64,000 nucleotides of DNA from Ehretia macrophylla (Eukaryota; Streptophyta; Magnoliopsida; Boraginales; Ehretiaceae): NCBI GenBank assembly GCA_037974665.1, contig CM075773.1, forward strand, positions 45,772,080 through 45,836,079, read 5' to 3'. The position numbers and the translations under genes are program-made. Shown piece after piece: positions 41,544-54,930 of the stretch (positions within the stretch are counted from its first letter, which is position 1; each line of letters starts with the position of its first letter). A model generated the notes under the pieces. The model saw only the letters and a list, made by a program, of their open reading frames with translations, was not told where the DNA came from and did no database searches.

Positions 41544-43977
41544 TGTGAAACCCCACTTTCTTGCTTATCTCGTTTTACGTGTTTTACCTCGTTTTGCGTG
41601 CATATAACCTGTTTATGTGCTATAGGACCTAGAAAGTTATAATTTTGATTTCAATACTTCTAATACGTGCTAAATGTGCATTCATGAAATTTTCATCAAA
41701 ATCGGAGTCAGAAATTTTATCGTCGATTTTCAGTGAATAGTGTTTTCGAAACACGTCCGCTATAATTTTGAAACTGGTCTTTTTAACCCTTCTAGACCTA
41801 GTCCACGGACTTTAATAGACCTGTGTTTGATGAAAACGGTTTTAAAATCGGCTTAAGAATTTATTAGGGTTTTTACACCGACTTTTGCAAAAATCGAGTT
41901 TTAAGCCGACTCGGGTGGAATTCTTTAAATGTAAAACTTCTTGTCACCTAAAAATAACTCACTTGAGATATCTTGGGGGTTGCATCATTAATTTTAACTT
42001 GGTGATCACTAAAATGCAATTAAAGTCATTAAAAATACAAAAAAATGCCTATTAAAATAACTTTGACTTTAATTAAATAGTTGACCATTTAAGCTTATGT
42101 CCTCAACACACACTCACACAACACAAAAACACCACCACACACACACACATTACCGAGAGGAAGAGGAGAGAAAAGAGAAGAGAAAAACTTAAGCTTTCAA
42201 TCCAATTTTTCAAAGAAAAACCTAGTTTTTGTCCGTGAAACTTCGCACCGACTTGGATTCTGCTTGTTGGGCACGCATTGCATGCATTCCTAGGCTTATA
42301 TCGTATCTAAGGTGAGAGAAAAATTCTAGATCTCAAAATGTCATTTTTGTGTTTTTGCGTATAAATGAAGATTGAACCGTTAGAATTGAAATCTGATGAT
42401 AGATTATTGCTCCTTGCATGCTAGGGATCATTATATACTAATACTACAAGTTTCTGTCGGATATAGCATAATTTTTATTTTCCGGGTATTTAATTTTGAT
42501 TAAAATGTTCAAAGTTGATTTAATTGAGTTGTGTTGCTCGAAATCGATTGCCGTCGATTTCTAAATACTTGATAATTACGTGTTAGCGCTGTTGTAATGC
42601 CGAATTTTCGATTACATTGTTTGTGTGGAAATCCGGAAAATCCAGCCATGACGTCATAGGGTTTTAGGGTTATCGGGCATGTTTTGGAGGTGTTATGGTG
42701 GATTTCCGAGAGGGCTAATGTAGTAGGTTGAATGGGTGAGTGATAGGAACTGATTTGGCAATGTTTGGATTAGTAGATTGTAAGTTATGAATTTTAGAAG
42801 TTAGGTTGTCATTCTTTAATTTCTTGAACGATGCCTTAGATGGTTGGGTAGTGTTCGAGTGATGAATGGTGAGTTGTTGTTGAGTAATTTAGAGTTTAAT
42901 TATGAATATTATGCATGTCCGGTTAGATGGCCTACTTTGTCATCTAACTACGTTGTTTGATGTTTAATTTTATATTGATGTTATATTGATGTTATTGATT
43001 GATTATTATTGAATGCGGGAATCGGGCACTCTTGTTGCTGATCTCCCAATTGATTGATCGATTTATGCTTGCATGATGATTGATGAAAATGGAGCCTTGG
43101 TATGTGTGTGCCACCTCTCGGGCAGCGTCGGGCTGTCGGGTTGAAACCGGCATGACTGCCATAGGCTACCCCCAGCTCGCATGACGGAGATGTCATGGAG
43201 GGAAGGGGATAGTGAGGTACCTCGGGTGCGTGAGTAATGGGGAGTTATAAGAAGAACGGTTGAGATCGTGATGGCGTTTGGAGCTACACCAAATAGAGTA
43301 TCCTTATTGAATGGTCATATAGTTATGTGATGATAGCTTTATTTATGTTATTATTGTTGTTGTGTGTTTACTTGCTCAAAGGACTAAATCCAAGGAGCGT
43401 AGTGAATACAGTCGAGATCTATCGGATCCTCACTGGGCTTATGTATATAAGCTCACTCTCTATTAATGCATGTTTCAGGTGTACTTTCACAAGATTACGG
43501 GTACGTGCCTCCTGAAGAGGAGAATGTGGAAAATGTGCCTTTTGTGGATGAGTCATATGTTCCCGAATCTTATCTATGACTTTATGTTGTTAAATGTCTT
43601 GTATATTAGTTTAATAGACTTTATATGCTTTACGGTTCTTAATGTAATAGATATTGAAAAGATGTTGAACCAAATGATGTTAACTTAGCGGTTTCCTTTT
43701 GTCTATGGTTAAATTGTAGTTGTGTCTCAACTTACTTTTGAAATGTATGATAAAGTTGAGGTATTGTATGTCATGTTGGAACGGAGGCGTATAACGAGGA
43801 TGTTTTATTGTATAATATGGTTGTGTTGTATGTTGTTGTTTGTATTGAGGAATTACTGGATGTATGATGTTTAATGAGGTTGGTTTAGAACCTCGGAAAT
43901 CTGTTTACTGTCGTTATGCCGCCGAAATTCCGTTGCGTCCTGACTGATCGTAGGTGGGGTCGAGTTGGGGCGTGACA
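41544..43977 (+). repeat. Element B 5' LTR
   Basis: 2,434 bp. Frames at 42981-43196, 43327-43515 and 43470-43688 recur at the same place in the 3' LTR and are not genes. Primer site follows after a 7-base spacer. Confidence 0.93.
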
Positions 43978-43984
43978 GTTTAAG

Positions 43985-43996
43985 TGGTATCAGAGC
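43985..43996 (+). other. Element B primer-binding site (tRNA-Met)
   Basis: TGGTATCAGAGC, the standard plant initiator tRNA-Met primer site, 8 bases after the LTR end. Confidence 0.9.
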
Positions 43997-44247
43997 TCAT
44001 GTTAGTTGTTAGCCGGGGTATTCTCGGAATGTGGGTAATGGTCTTAGCATGAAATATGTATGAAAGGAAAGAAAAATGAAATATGTATTGGTATGATTAA
44101 TTGATTAAGTGATTATGTGATTTAAGTGCTTATGTGATTATGTGATCAATTTGATTATGTGTTTTATATGAGTTTGTTATTTATGTGGTAATAGTTGTTT
44201 ATAACCTGTCTACGTGCTATAACTGTGCTAACTCTTTGATTAGTAGA

Positions 44248-45822
44248 ATGGCCGGTCGACCGAGAACCAGAGGTAGGCCTGAGTTGACTGATGAGACTCC
44301 GAGTAATGTGGCACCGGGCCGTGACGGGGGTGATGACCGATTTGGAGCCGCTATGGAGCGGATTGCAGAGTTAGTGGCTAGTCAGGCACAGTTATTAGCA
44401 GGGCAGGCTGCCCAGAATCAGGCTATGCAGGCTCAGCTTCTGAATATTCAGGGTGGTAACCACGGGCGTGGTACCCTGAAGGACTTTTTAGGATATCACC
44501 CACCGAGATTTCAGGGGGAGCCGGATGATAGGAAGTGAGAGGTATGGATTAGCAAGTTGGAGAAGATTTATGATCCACTTGGCTATACTGATGAGCAGAA
44601 AGTCTCTTTTGCCGTGTATTTGTTAGATGACGAGGCAGAGGAGTGGTGGCGCACGGTAAGGACTAGTTGGGCGGCACAGGGTATTCCTTATATTTGGGGT
44701 ACCTTTCTGATGGCTTTCCGGGCAAAGTATGTCCCGAGGATTTGCAGGGAACGGAGAGAGGCCGAGTTTCTAGCCTTGGTCCAGGGAGATGCTACAGTGG
44801 CTCAATATGAGGCCACATTTACTCGATTGTCCCGGTATGCACCGGAGTATGTGGCAGATGAGGAGCGGAGGACTCGCAGGTTTATGTTGGGGTTGCGGCC
44901 CGAGATTCAGGATGTGATGGCTCTGAATCGTTATGATATTTTCACTGAGGCTTTTGATGCAGCTTCTAGATTGGAGAAGAGGAAAGGGGATCAGATTGTC
45001 TCCAGTCAGCCTAGTAAGAGGCCGTATCAGCCGCCGGGCCAGCAGGTTTTATATAGGCCTCCAGTACAACAGGTTGTCTACAGGCCACCTGCCCAGCAGG
45101 GTTCTTTTAGGCCACAGAGTCAGCAGAGTTATTATCGGCCTCAGTTTCAGCAGAGGCCATATCAGGTTCAGACTCAGTTTAGGCCAGCCCAGTCTCAGGG
45201 TCAGTACAGGCCTAGTGTGGTGAGACCTCAGCAGCAGGCTGTATCAGCTGCTTCTTCAGCTTCTGGTTATTCTAGGGGCAGTGCTAGTGCCACATCATCG
45301 CAGTGTAATTACTGCAAGCGCTCAGGGCATGTAGAGTCCGACTGCAGGGTAAAGGCAGGGACATGTTTGGGTTGTGGTAGCATCGATCATAGGGTGAGGG
45401 ATTGCCCTAAGTATGCGAGGACTGAGGGTCGGGCAGCGACTCAGGGTTATCAGGGTAGGCCTACGGGCAGTGTACCACAGCAGCAGCGGGTTCAGGCTCG
45501 GGCTTATGCAGTTGACTTAGAGGAGATGCCTGAGGAGACTGCAGTTGTGGAAGGTAACTTTCTTATACTTGATCAACTTGTTAAAGTGTTGATTGATTCT
45601 GGTGCTACGCATTCTTTCATTACTCCTGCTTGTGTACAACGTGTTAAATTGCAACCTGAAAGATTGCCTTATGTGGTTGAAATTAGTACCTCTTTGACTG
45701 ATAAGTATGTTACTGGCTTAGTATGTAAGGATTGTATAATACATGTTAAGGGGCATAATTTTCCTTCGGACCTTATTTTATTTCCTATCCGGGGGTATGA
45801 TGTTATCTTGGGTATGGATTAG
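44248..45822 (+). pseudogene. Element B gag and protease region
   Basis: The ATG at 44248 (MAGRPRTRGRPEL) is chosen because it opens the conserved basic gag N-terminus; an earlier in-frame ATG (44185) adds unrelated residues. TGA at 44536-44538 breaks the frame 97 codons in; the same frame then continues. Gag core (EEWWRTVR, FLALVQGDATVAQYEATFTR) is followed by a Gln/Pro/Tyr-rich linker and two CCHC zinc knuckles, CNYCKRSGHVESDC (about 45304) and CLGCGSIDHRVRDC (about 45364). The aspartic protease follows, with LIDSGATHSF (Asp codon at 45595). TAG at 45820-45822 ends this part. Gag packages the RNA; the protease cleaves the polyprotein. Confidence 0.92.
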
Positions 45823-45843
45823 CTTTCTAAGTATGATGCCCAG

Positions 45844-48800
45844 TTGATCTGTAGACCCAAGCTAGTTCAGTTTCGTTTGCCAGATCAGCAAGTAGTTGAG
45901 CTAGCGGGTAACCGGGGTGTTAAGACGAGTTTTGTTATCTCAGCAACTAAAGTCGTTAAGTTGGTGAGTAAAGGGTGTTCGGGTTATCTAGCTTATTTGA
46001 TCAACAAGCCATCTGTTAGGCTACAACTAGAAGAAGTCCCTATTATCCGGGAATATCCTAATGTATTTCCCGAGGAGTTGCCAGGATTGCCGCCAGAGAG
46101 GGATATCGAGTTTGTGATTAATCTTGTTCCCGGTACTCAACCTATTTCTAAATCGGCATACCGGATGGCACCAGCTGAGTTGAAGGAGTTGAAGACTCAG
46201 TTACAGGAGTTGTTGGAGAAAGGATTTATTCAGCAGAGTTCTTCACCTTGGGGAGCTCCTGTTTTGTTTGTGAAGAAGAAGGATGGTACCTTGAGATTGT
46301 GTATAGATTACCGTGGTTTGAATCAGGTGACTATCAAGAATAAATATCCTTTGCCACTGATTGATGAGTTGTTTGATCAACTTCAGGGAGCCAAAGTCTA
46401 CTCTAAGTTTGATTTGAGGCAGGGGTATTATCAGCTTCGGATTCGCTCAGACGATGTTCCGAAGTCTGCCTTCAGGACTCGGTACGGGCATTATGAGTTT
46501 GTTGTTATGCCCTTTGGTTTGACTAATGCACCGGCAGCATTCATGGATCTTATGCATCGAGTCTTTCAGCCGTACTTGGACCAGTTCGTGGTGATTTTTA
46601 TTGATGATATCTTGGTCTATTCTAAATCTGAATTGGAGCACGAGCAACATCTACGGCTTGTATTAGAGAAGTTGCAGGAGCATCAGTTGTTTGCCAAGTT
46701 CAGCAAATGTGAATTTTGGCTGCGACGGATTTCTTTTCTTGGCCATGTTATTACACAGAGTGGTATTTCTGTAGATCCCACTAAGATTGAATCGGTGATG
46801 TCTTGGAAGCGGCCAGAGAGTGTTACTGATGTCCGTAGTTTTCTTGGCTTGGCGGGTTATTACCGTAGGTTTGTCAAGGACTTCTCAAAGATTGCGGGGC
46901 CACTATCTAAGTTGACTCAGAAACGGACTATCTTTAATTGGGACGATAAGTGTGAGAGTGGATTTCAGGAGTTGAAAAAGAGGTTAACTACCGCTCCAGT
47001 ACTTGCTCTACCAGAGGGGACCGATAATATGGTCATTTACAGTGATGCATCCAAGGAGGGCTTGGGATGTGTTCTTATGCAGGATGGCCGAGTTATTGCC
47101 TATGCTTCCAGGAAGTTGAAGCCTTATGAGGTGAATTATCCGACTCATGATCTTGAGTTGGCAGCAGTTGTCTTTGCACTCAAGAAGTGGCGTCATTACC
47201 TGTGGGGCAGTAAGTTCGAGATTTTCACTGATCATAAGAGTCTTAAGTATTTATTCTCACAGAAGGAGTTGAATATGCGCCAGCGGAGGTGGATGGAGCT
47301 TCTTGGAGATTATAACTATTCTATCAATTATCTGCCTGGTAAGGCAAATGTTGTGGCAGATGCTCTCAGCCGGAAGGCTAGTATTTCTTGTTTGGCTGTC
47401 AAGAAGTGGGAGGTTCTTGAGGAGTTTAGTTATTGGAGACCAGAGTTCACTCAGGTTGGGGTGATGTGTTCACATCTCCGTATTCAGCCTTTATTGTTGT
47501 CTCAGATCAGGGAAGCTCAGCAGCTTGATGTTAACCTTCAGAAGATCAAGGATCAGATCACGGATGATCAGTCTGACTTTAAAGTGCATGAGGATGGTAT
47601 TCTTCGGTTTCGGAACAGGGTTTGTGTTCCCGATGAACCGGGCTTGAGACGAGGTATTCTGGAGGAAGCTCATAATTCTAAATATATTATTCATCCTGGT
47701 GGAACCAAGATGTATGGGGATTTGAAAAAGCATTACTGGTGGAACAACATGAAGAGGGAGGTTGATCAGTTTGTGTCTAGATGTTTGACTTGTCAGAGAG
47801 TGAAAGCCGAGCATCAACGACCAGCAGGTTTGCTTCAGCCGTTGGCTATACCAGAGTGGAAATGGGAGCATATTACGATGGACTTCGTCACTGGTTTGCC
47901 TAGATCACCGAGGGGTAATGATGCAGTTTGGGTTGTCGTGGATCGTTTGACGAAGACAGCTCATTTTATCTCGATGAGGTTAGGAGATGAGGTTACAAAG
48001 CTGACGGATCTTTATCTGGATCAGATTGTTAGACTTCACGGTATTCCATCTAGTATTGTCTCTGATCGAGATCCTCGATTTACTTCTCGTTTGTGGGAGA
48101 AACTTCAGGAGACTTTGGGTACTCAGTTGAACTTCAGTACAGCGTATCATCCACAGACCGACGGTCAGTCTGAGCGGACTATTCAGATTCTGGAAGATAT
48201 GCTTAGGGCTTGTGTTCTGGACTTTGGGAAGAACTGGGAGAAACATCTACCACTTGCCGAGTTTGCCTATAACAATAGTTATCAAGCTACTATTGGGATG
48301 GCACCTTTTGCAGCTCTTTACGGTCGTAAGTGCCGTTCACCTTTATATTGGGACGAGGTAGGAGAGATGAAGACTATTGATCCGACTATCATGCCAGAAC
48401 TTCTTGAGAAGATCGAGAATGTTCAGTTGATCAGGCAGAGAATGCTTACAGCGCAGAGTAGATTCAAGAGTTATGCTGATAAGCGTCGTCGAGACTTGGA
48501 GTTTGCAGTTGGAGATCGGGTTTTCTTGAGATTGTCTCCTCGAAAGGGGTTTGTTCGTTATGGTAAAGGTGGTAAGCTGAGTCCGAGATTTGTTGGGCCG
48601 TTTGAGATTACTGGCAGGGTTGGTAAGTTGGCATATCGGTTGGCTCTACCGGAAAACTTCTCTAATGTCCACGATGTGTTTCACGTGTCTAATTTGCGGA
48701 AATACAATCCGGATCCTTCTCATATTCTTGAGCCAGAGCCGTTACAGCTTCGTGAGAATTTGACTTATGACGAGCGTCCGATTCGTATTCTAGATCAGAT

Positions 48801-49071
48801 GGACCGAGAGTTGAGGTCGAAGAGGATTCCGATGGTTAAGGTGTTGTGGAAGCATCACGGCATTGAGGAAGCTACGTGGGAGAGACGAGATCAGATGCAG
48901 CAGCAATACCCAGATCTTTTCCGTACATCAAGTAAGAATTTCGAGGACGAAATTTCTATAAGGGGGGGAGAATGTGAAACCCCACTTTCTTGCTTATCTC
49001 GTTTTACGTGTTTTACCTCGTTTTGCGTGCATATAACCTGTTTATGTGCTATAGGACCTAGAAAGTTATAA
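45844..49071 (+). pseudogene. Element B reverse transcriptase, RNase H, integrase, chromodomain
   Basis: 1,075 codons without a stop, same frame as gag. Numbering from 45844: reverse transcriptase about 130-310 with F-I-D-D at 252-255; RNase H about 395-510 (Asp401, Glu438, Asp463, Asp506); integrase zinc site His610, His617, Cys647, Cys650; integrase core Asp680, Asp741, Glu777; GPF motif 918-920; chromodomain about 955-1030 ([16 protein letters not shown]). The terminal chromodomain and long LTRs place it in the chromoviruses, Tekay/Del-like. The frame runs 33 codons into the 3' LTR. All catalytic residues look intact, but the two upstream stops lie between it and the gag start, hence the pseudogene label. 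Confidence 0.94.
48960..48972 (+). other. Element B polypurine tract
   Basis: AAGGGGGGGAGAA ending at the first base of the 3' LTR; it primes plus-strand DNA synthesis in LTR elements. Confidence 0.9.
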
Positions 49072-51416
49072 TTTTGATTTCAATACTTCTAATACGTGCT
49101 AAATGTGCATTCATGAAATTTTCATCAAAATCGGAGTCAGAAATTTTATCGTCGATTTTCAGTGAATAGTGTTTTCGAAACACGTCCGCTATAATTTTGA
49201 AACTGGTCTTTTTAACCCTTCTAGACCTAGTCCACGGACTTTAATAGACCTGTGTTTGATGAAAACGGTTTTAAAATCGGCTTAAGAATTTATTAGGGTT
49301 TTTACACCGACTTTTGCAAAAATCGAGTTTTAAGCCGACTCGGGTGGAATTCTTTGAATGTAAAACTTCTTGTCACCTAAAAATAACTCACTTGAGATAT
49401 CTTGGGGGTTGCATCATTAATTTTAACTTGGTGATCACTAAAATGCAATTAAAGTCATTAAAAATACAAAAAATGCCTATTAAAATAACTTTGACTTTAA
49501 TTAAATAGTTGACCATTTAAGCTTATGTCCTCAACACACACTCACACAACACAAAAACACCACCACACACACACACATTGCCGAGAGGAAGAGGAGAGAA
49601 AAGAGAAGAGAAAAACTTAAGCTTTCAATCCAATTTTTCAAAGAAAAACCTAGTTTTTGTCCGTGAAACTTCGCACCGACTTGGATTCTGCTTGTTGGGC
49701 ACGCATTGCACGCATTCCTAGGCTTATATCGCATCTAAGGTGAGAGAAAAATTCTAGATCTCAAAATGTCATTTTTGTGTTTTTGCGTATAAATGAAGAT
49801 TGAACCGTTAGAATTGAAATCTGATGATAGATTATTGCTCCTTGCATGCTAGGGATCATTATATACTAATACTACAAGTTTCTGTCGGATATAGCATAAT
49901 TTTTATTTTTCGGGTATTTAATTTTGATTAAAATGTTCAAAGTTGATTTAATTGAGTTGTGTTGCTCGAAATCGATTGCCGTCGATTTCTAAATACTTGA
50001 TAATTACGTGTTAGCGCTGTTGTAATGCCGAATTTTCGATTACATTGTTTGTGTGGAAATCCGGAAAATCCAGCCATGACGTCATAGGGTTTTAGGGTTA
50101 TCGGGCATGTTTTGGAGGTGTTATGGTGGATTTCCGAGAGGGCTAATGTAGTAGGTTGAATGGGTGAGTGATAGGAACTGATTTGGCAATGTTTGGATTA
50201 GTAGATTGTAAGTTATGAATTTTAGAAGTTAGGTTGTCATTCTTTAATTTCTTGAACGATGCCTTAGATGGTTGGGTAGTGTTCGAGTGATGAATGGTGA
50301 GTTGTTGTTGAGTAATTTAGAGTTTAATTATGAATATTATGCATGTCCGGTTAGATGGCCTACTTTGTCATCTAACTACGTTGTTTGATGTTTAATTTTA
50401 TATTGATGTTATATTGATGTTATATTGATGTTATTGATTGATTATTATTGAATGCGGGAATCGGGCACTCTTGTTGCTGATCTCCCAATTGATTGATCGA
50501 TTTATGCTTGCATGATGATTGATGAAAATGGAGCCTTTGTATGTGTGTGCCACCTCTCGGGCAGCGTCGGGCTGTCGGGTTGAAACCGGCATGACTGCCA
50601 TAGGCTACCCCCAGCTCGCATGACGGAGATGTCATGGAGGGAAGGGGATAGTGAGGTACCTCGGGTGCGTGAGTAATGGGGAGTTATAAGAAGAACGGTT
50701 GAGATCGTGATGGCGTTTGGAGCTACACCAAATAGAGTATCCTTATTGAATGGTCATATAGTTATGTGATGATAGCTTTATTTATGTTATTATTGTTGTT
50801 GTGTGTTTACTTGCTCAAAGGACTAAATCCAAGGAGCGTAGTGAATACAGTCGAGATCTATCGGATCCTCACTGGGCTTATGTATATAAGCTCACTCTCT
50901 ATTAATGCATGTTTCAGGTGTACTTTCACAAGATTACGGGTACGTGCCTCCTGAAGAGGAGAATGTGGAAAATGTGCCTTTTGTGGATGAGTCATATGTT
51001 CCCGAATCTTATCTATGACTTTATGTTGTTAAATGTCTTGTATATTAGTTTAATAGACTTTATATGCTTTACGGTTCTTAATGTAATAGATATTGAAAAG
51101 ATGTTGAACCAAATGATGTTAACTTAGCGGTTTCCTTTTGTCTATGGTTAAATTGTAGTTGTGTCTCAACTTACTTTTGAAATGTATGATAAAGTTGAGG
51201 TATTGTATGTCATGTTGGAACGGAGGCGTATAACGAGGATGTTTTATTGTATAATATGGTTGTGTTGTATGTTGTTGTTTGTATTGAGGAATTACTGGAT
51301 GTATGATGTTTAATGAGGTTGGTTTAGAACCTCGGAAATCTGTTTACTGTCGTTATGCCGCCGAAATTCCGTTGCGTCCTGACTGATCGTAGGTGGGGTC
51401 GAGTTGGGGCGTGACA
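48973..51416 (+). repeat. Element B 3' LTR
   Basis: 2,444 bp. Ten bases longer than the 5' LTR: an additional TATATTGATGT unit near 50410 and one base fewer in an A run near 49470. Confidence 0.93.
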
Positions 51417-51421
51417 TAGCA

Positions 51422-52938
51422 AGCCCGACGCCACCCGTGTTTCTTGATGCTACCATGTCCGAAAAGGTTGCACAACCCCGAGACAAGTCACAAGCAATCA
51501 AGATATCAAATAACACGTAAGAGGGTCGACAAATTAGGCCGCCCTCACATATAATTACGATATAAGTTCACACAAGCACGAATATAGCATTAAGATTCCA
51601 AAAGAAGCAATCAATATAAATAATTCTCTCAAGCTACTCAAATAGCTTAAATATTCAATACAATACATGATAACTCAACTACAAGTTCCAAAAGCATCAA
51701 ATATAGCCAAAACTACTTTTTCCCCTTTCTTTAATCCAACTTTCTTTCTCCTATGCTCATCTCAAGGTTTCCAAACTATCTTCTAATCATCCTATAGTCC
51801 TAATTAAGCTAAAAGATACCCAATAAGATCATAAAAACTCAATTTATAAGATAAAGCTCGAAAAGGCTCCGACCGGGTTTTAACTATAACTATACTAACC
51901 GAACCCCATTTTCGCGAAACGAAAGCACCAAATATGCTTCTTTAGCTCAAGGATACCCGAATCAATGCCCAAACTTGCCCGGATCGCTCAACGGGAAAAG
52001 TCCCATTTCTAAAGTCAGCTATTTATGCAGTTAAGCTCGGTTTTGAGTGATTCAACCTCACGTGGCTTTTCAACTAACTTCACTAGGGTCTAGAGCATCT
52101 AATTGAAGCCTTAATTCAAGATAATTAGCAATTTTATTCAAAACCCTAAAAAACGTGCACTATTCATCCCTCTTTATTCAATATCAAATTCCAACCATAA
52201 ACATTGTTATTAAGTATCAAAATTAACTCTATAGCATCTATTAAGCATATGATAAGCATGTATAACAAGTTTTAGAGCTACAATCAACAAATAAAAGAAA
52301 TTCAACAATATGCATAAACTTTAACTTTAAAAAAATTAAGCTCCCTCACATAAACAAGCTTAGTAGAGGCAAGAACAAGCTTGAGCTAGGTTGATAACAC
52401 TTGTAGAAGCCTTAGGGAGCATCCAAGATCAAGCTTTGAAGATGACAAAATCTCCTTTTTGCTCCTAGAGGTGGTCGGCCATGGTGGAGGACATGGAGGT
52501 CATTTTTTCTTTTGTTTTGATGACAAGCTTGTGTTATTGTTTTAATTTCATGAGTTGGTTTTATTATATGTGGTGCATGACTAATAATCTAAGCTAATTA
52601 GTCCCAAAAACTTGATCAACTAAGGCTAAATGTGATTTCAAATGTTTTTAGTTGCAACTAGCACTATTCTTATGTAACACTATTCAAAAGACATGAAATC
52701 TATTTTCTAAACGCACGCTCCTAAGCTCGAAAGCCTAAAACGAGAAGTTCTCGGTTCCTTTTAAATGTCATATGACCTAGGAAAAAATATAAAATTGAAC
52801 TTTTAAAACAGTCGAAAATAGTATGAATAGTAACCTCTAATAAAAACAATTAAGCAAAAAAGATGATGCACGTAGAAATGCGCACATAGATATGCAACGG
52901 TTATAAATAAATTTATGGTAGGATTCTCGGGTGTCACA
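51422..52938 (-). repeat. Element A 3' LTR, inner part
   Basis: Resumes CAAGCCCGACGCC after element B and ends CTCGGGTGTCACA. The continuous version is in the 5' LTR at about 58860 and in the solo LTR at about 19625. Confidence 0.9.
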
Positions 52939-52953
52939 CCTTCTCCCCCTTAA
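52939..52953 (-). other. Element A polypurine tract
   Basis: Minus strand reads TTTAAGGGGGAGAAGG directly before TGTGACACCC of the 3' LTR. Confidence 0.85.
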
Positions 52954-54527
52954 ACTAATTGCGTCCTGCAATTCTTACATGATTCAACAAAGAGCTTCGG
53001 ATACTTCTATCTGATTTGATCTTCTCGCTCCCAAGTGGCATCCTCAACCCCATGATGATCCCAAAGAACTTTTACCATAGGAATACTTTTAGTTTGAAGT
53101 TCCTGAATCTTTCAGTCAACCACTCGAATAGGTTTATCAACATATGCTAAAGACTCATCAATCTCCAACGGTTCCGGCTCAATAATATGCGACGGATCAG
53201 GATTATATTTCCTCAACAGTTAGACATGAAAAACATCATGAATCCGGCCCAAACTCGGAGATAATGCCAATCGGTAAGCTAAATCCCCAACCTTCTCAGT
53301 AATTTCAAATGGTCCCACATATCTAGGGCTAAGTTTACCTCCTTTTCCGTGTTGAATCAAACCTTTGAGCGGAGAGACTTTCAAGAATACACGGTTACCC
53401 TTTGAAAATACTAAGTCCCGTCGACGTCTATCAGCATAATTCTTCTGTAGACTCTGAGCTGTAAGCATCATTTTCTTTATAAGTTTCACATTATCCACCA
53501 TTTTGATCATCTCAGGAAGAATAGCGGGATCAACTGTTTTCATCTCACCTACCTCATCCCAATACAACGGAGACCTACATTTCCGCCCGTAAAGTGCTTC
53601 GTAGGGTGCCATGCCAATAGTAGCCTGATAACTGTTATTATAAGCAAACTCTGCTAAAGGTAGGTATTTCTCCCAATTCTTGCCAAAATCCAGAACACAA
53701 GCTCTCAACATGTCTTCCAGTATCCTGATAGTCCTCTCTGACTGGCCATCCGTCTGTGGGTGATATGCAGTACTAAAACTCAAATTAGTCCCCAAAGCCT
53801 TTTGTAGTTTCTGCCAGAACTGTGATGTAAACCTGAGATTCCTGTCTGGCACTATCTGAGATGGAACTTCATGTAGTCTCACAATATTTTCAACATATAG
53901 CTCGGCCAATTTATCGAGAGAATCTGTTTTCTTTGTAGCAATAAAATATGAACTCTTTGTCAACCTGTCTACTACAACCCACACAGAATCATTACCTCGT
54001 GGTGATCTAGGCAAATCCGACACAAGGTCCATAGTAACCTGATCCTATTTCCACACCGGAATATCCAATGGCTGCAACAATCCTGCTAGCCTCTGATGTT
54101 CTGCCTTAACTTTCTGACAAGTCAAACACTTAGCTACATAATCAGCTATCTCTCTCTTCATGTTGTTCCACCAGAAATTCTATTTTAAATCTATGTACAT
54201 TTTAGTGCTTCCAGGACGAATTGTATACTTAGAACTATGAGCCTCAACAAGAATCTCATCTTTCACAATTGAACCACTAGGAATGCAAATTCTATTCCTA
54301 TACCTGAGAAGTCTATCATTATGCAACTTGAAGTCGGACTCTCCCCGTTTTGATTTCTCTAAACGCTTCAATAACTGAGGATCTGGCTGTTGCGCTTCTC
54401 TGATTCTAGATAGCAATAGAGATTGGATTTGTAGGCTAGCAAATTGAATACCTGATCTAGAAGTCTCTGGTTTCCACAAACATAGCTCTTCCATAATTTT
54501 CCAATCCTTGATTATCAAACTAGCCAC
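52954..54527 (-). pseudogene. Element A integrase and chromodomain, broken
   Basis: Minus strand from 54527: the zinc-site part has HSSKYTIRPG (a His replaced) and is stopped at 54180. From 54032 the core reads MDLVSDLPRSP, VPDRNLRFTSQFW and [12 protein letters not shown], so the three acidic residues are still present. GPFEITEKVGDLAYRLAL follows, with a stop just after IHDVFHV (53220). Beyond it a chromodomain-like stretch ([17 protein letters not shown]) continues with further stops. About as similar to element B as expected of two Tekay lineages. Not functional. Confidence 0.88.
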
Positions 54528-54539
54528 AGAAGCTTTTCA

Positions 54540-54902
54540 CCTCAGTGCATCTACAACAGTATTAGCTTTTCCCGGCAAATAGCTAATGGTACAATTATAA
54601 TCATTTAACAATTCTAGCCAATACCTTTGCCTCATGTTCAAATCTTTTTGAGAAAACAAGTATTTTAAACTTTTATGGTCAGTAAATATTTCAAATTTAT
54701 TACCCCACAAATAATGATGTCATTTCTTCAAAGCAAAGACAACAGCTGCAAGCTCAAGATCATGTGTAGGATAATTGAGTTCATATGGTTTTAATTTCCT
54801 AGAGGCATAAGCTATCACTTTACCATTTTGCATAAGAACACAACCTAAGCCTTCTTTCGAAGCATCACTGTAAATCACCAAATTTTCAGTCCCTTCAGGC
54901 AA
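54540..54902 (-). pseudogene. Element A RNase H, broken
   Basis: Minus strand reads [37 protein letters not shown] and, after a stop, [14 protein letters not shown] and YLPGKAN. The RNase H acidic residues are visible. A stop follows the domain and a frame change precedes it at about 54905. Confidence 0.85.
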
Positions 54903-54930
54903 AGCAAGGATAGATGCAGTGGTAAAATCT

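Larger units (their letters stand above)
41544..51416 (+). mobile_element. Element B: young Tekay/Del-type chromovirus
   Basis: 9,873 bp, plus strand. LTRs 41544-43977 (2,434 bp) and 48973-51416 (2,444 bp) begin TGTGAAACCCC and end GGGCGTGACA. Target duplication TAGCA is perfect (41539-41543 and 51417-51421). By eye the LTRs differ at about six bases, one 1-bp indel and one extra 11-bp TATATTGATGT unit near 50410: well above 99% identity and the most recent insertion here. Primer site TGGTATCAGAGC (43985-43996) and purine tract AAGGGGGGGAGAA (48960-48972). A single frame encodes gag to chromodomain, interrupted by two stop codons. Confidence 0.95.

Noticed and set aside
42981..43688. Three frames identical to those at 50420-51127
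   Set aside because: They are in the two LTRs of element B; their identity is due to LTR identity.
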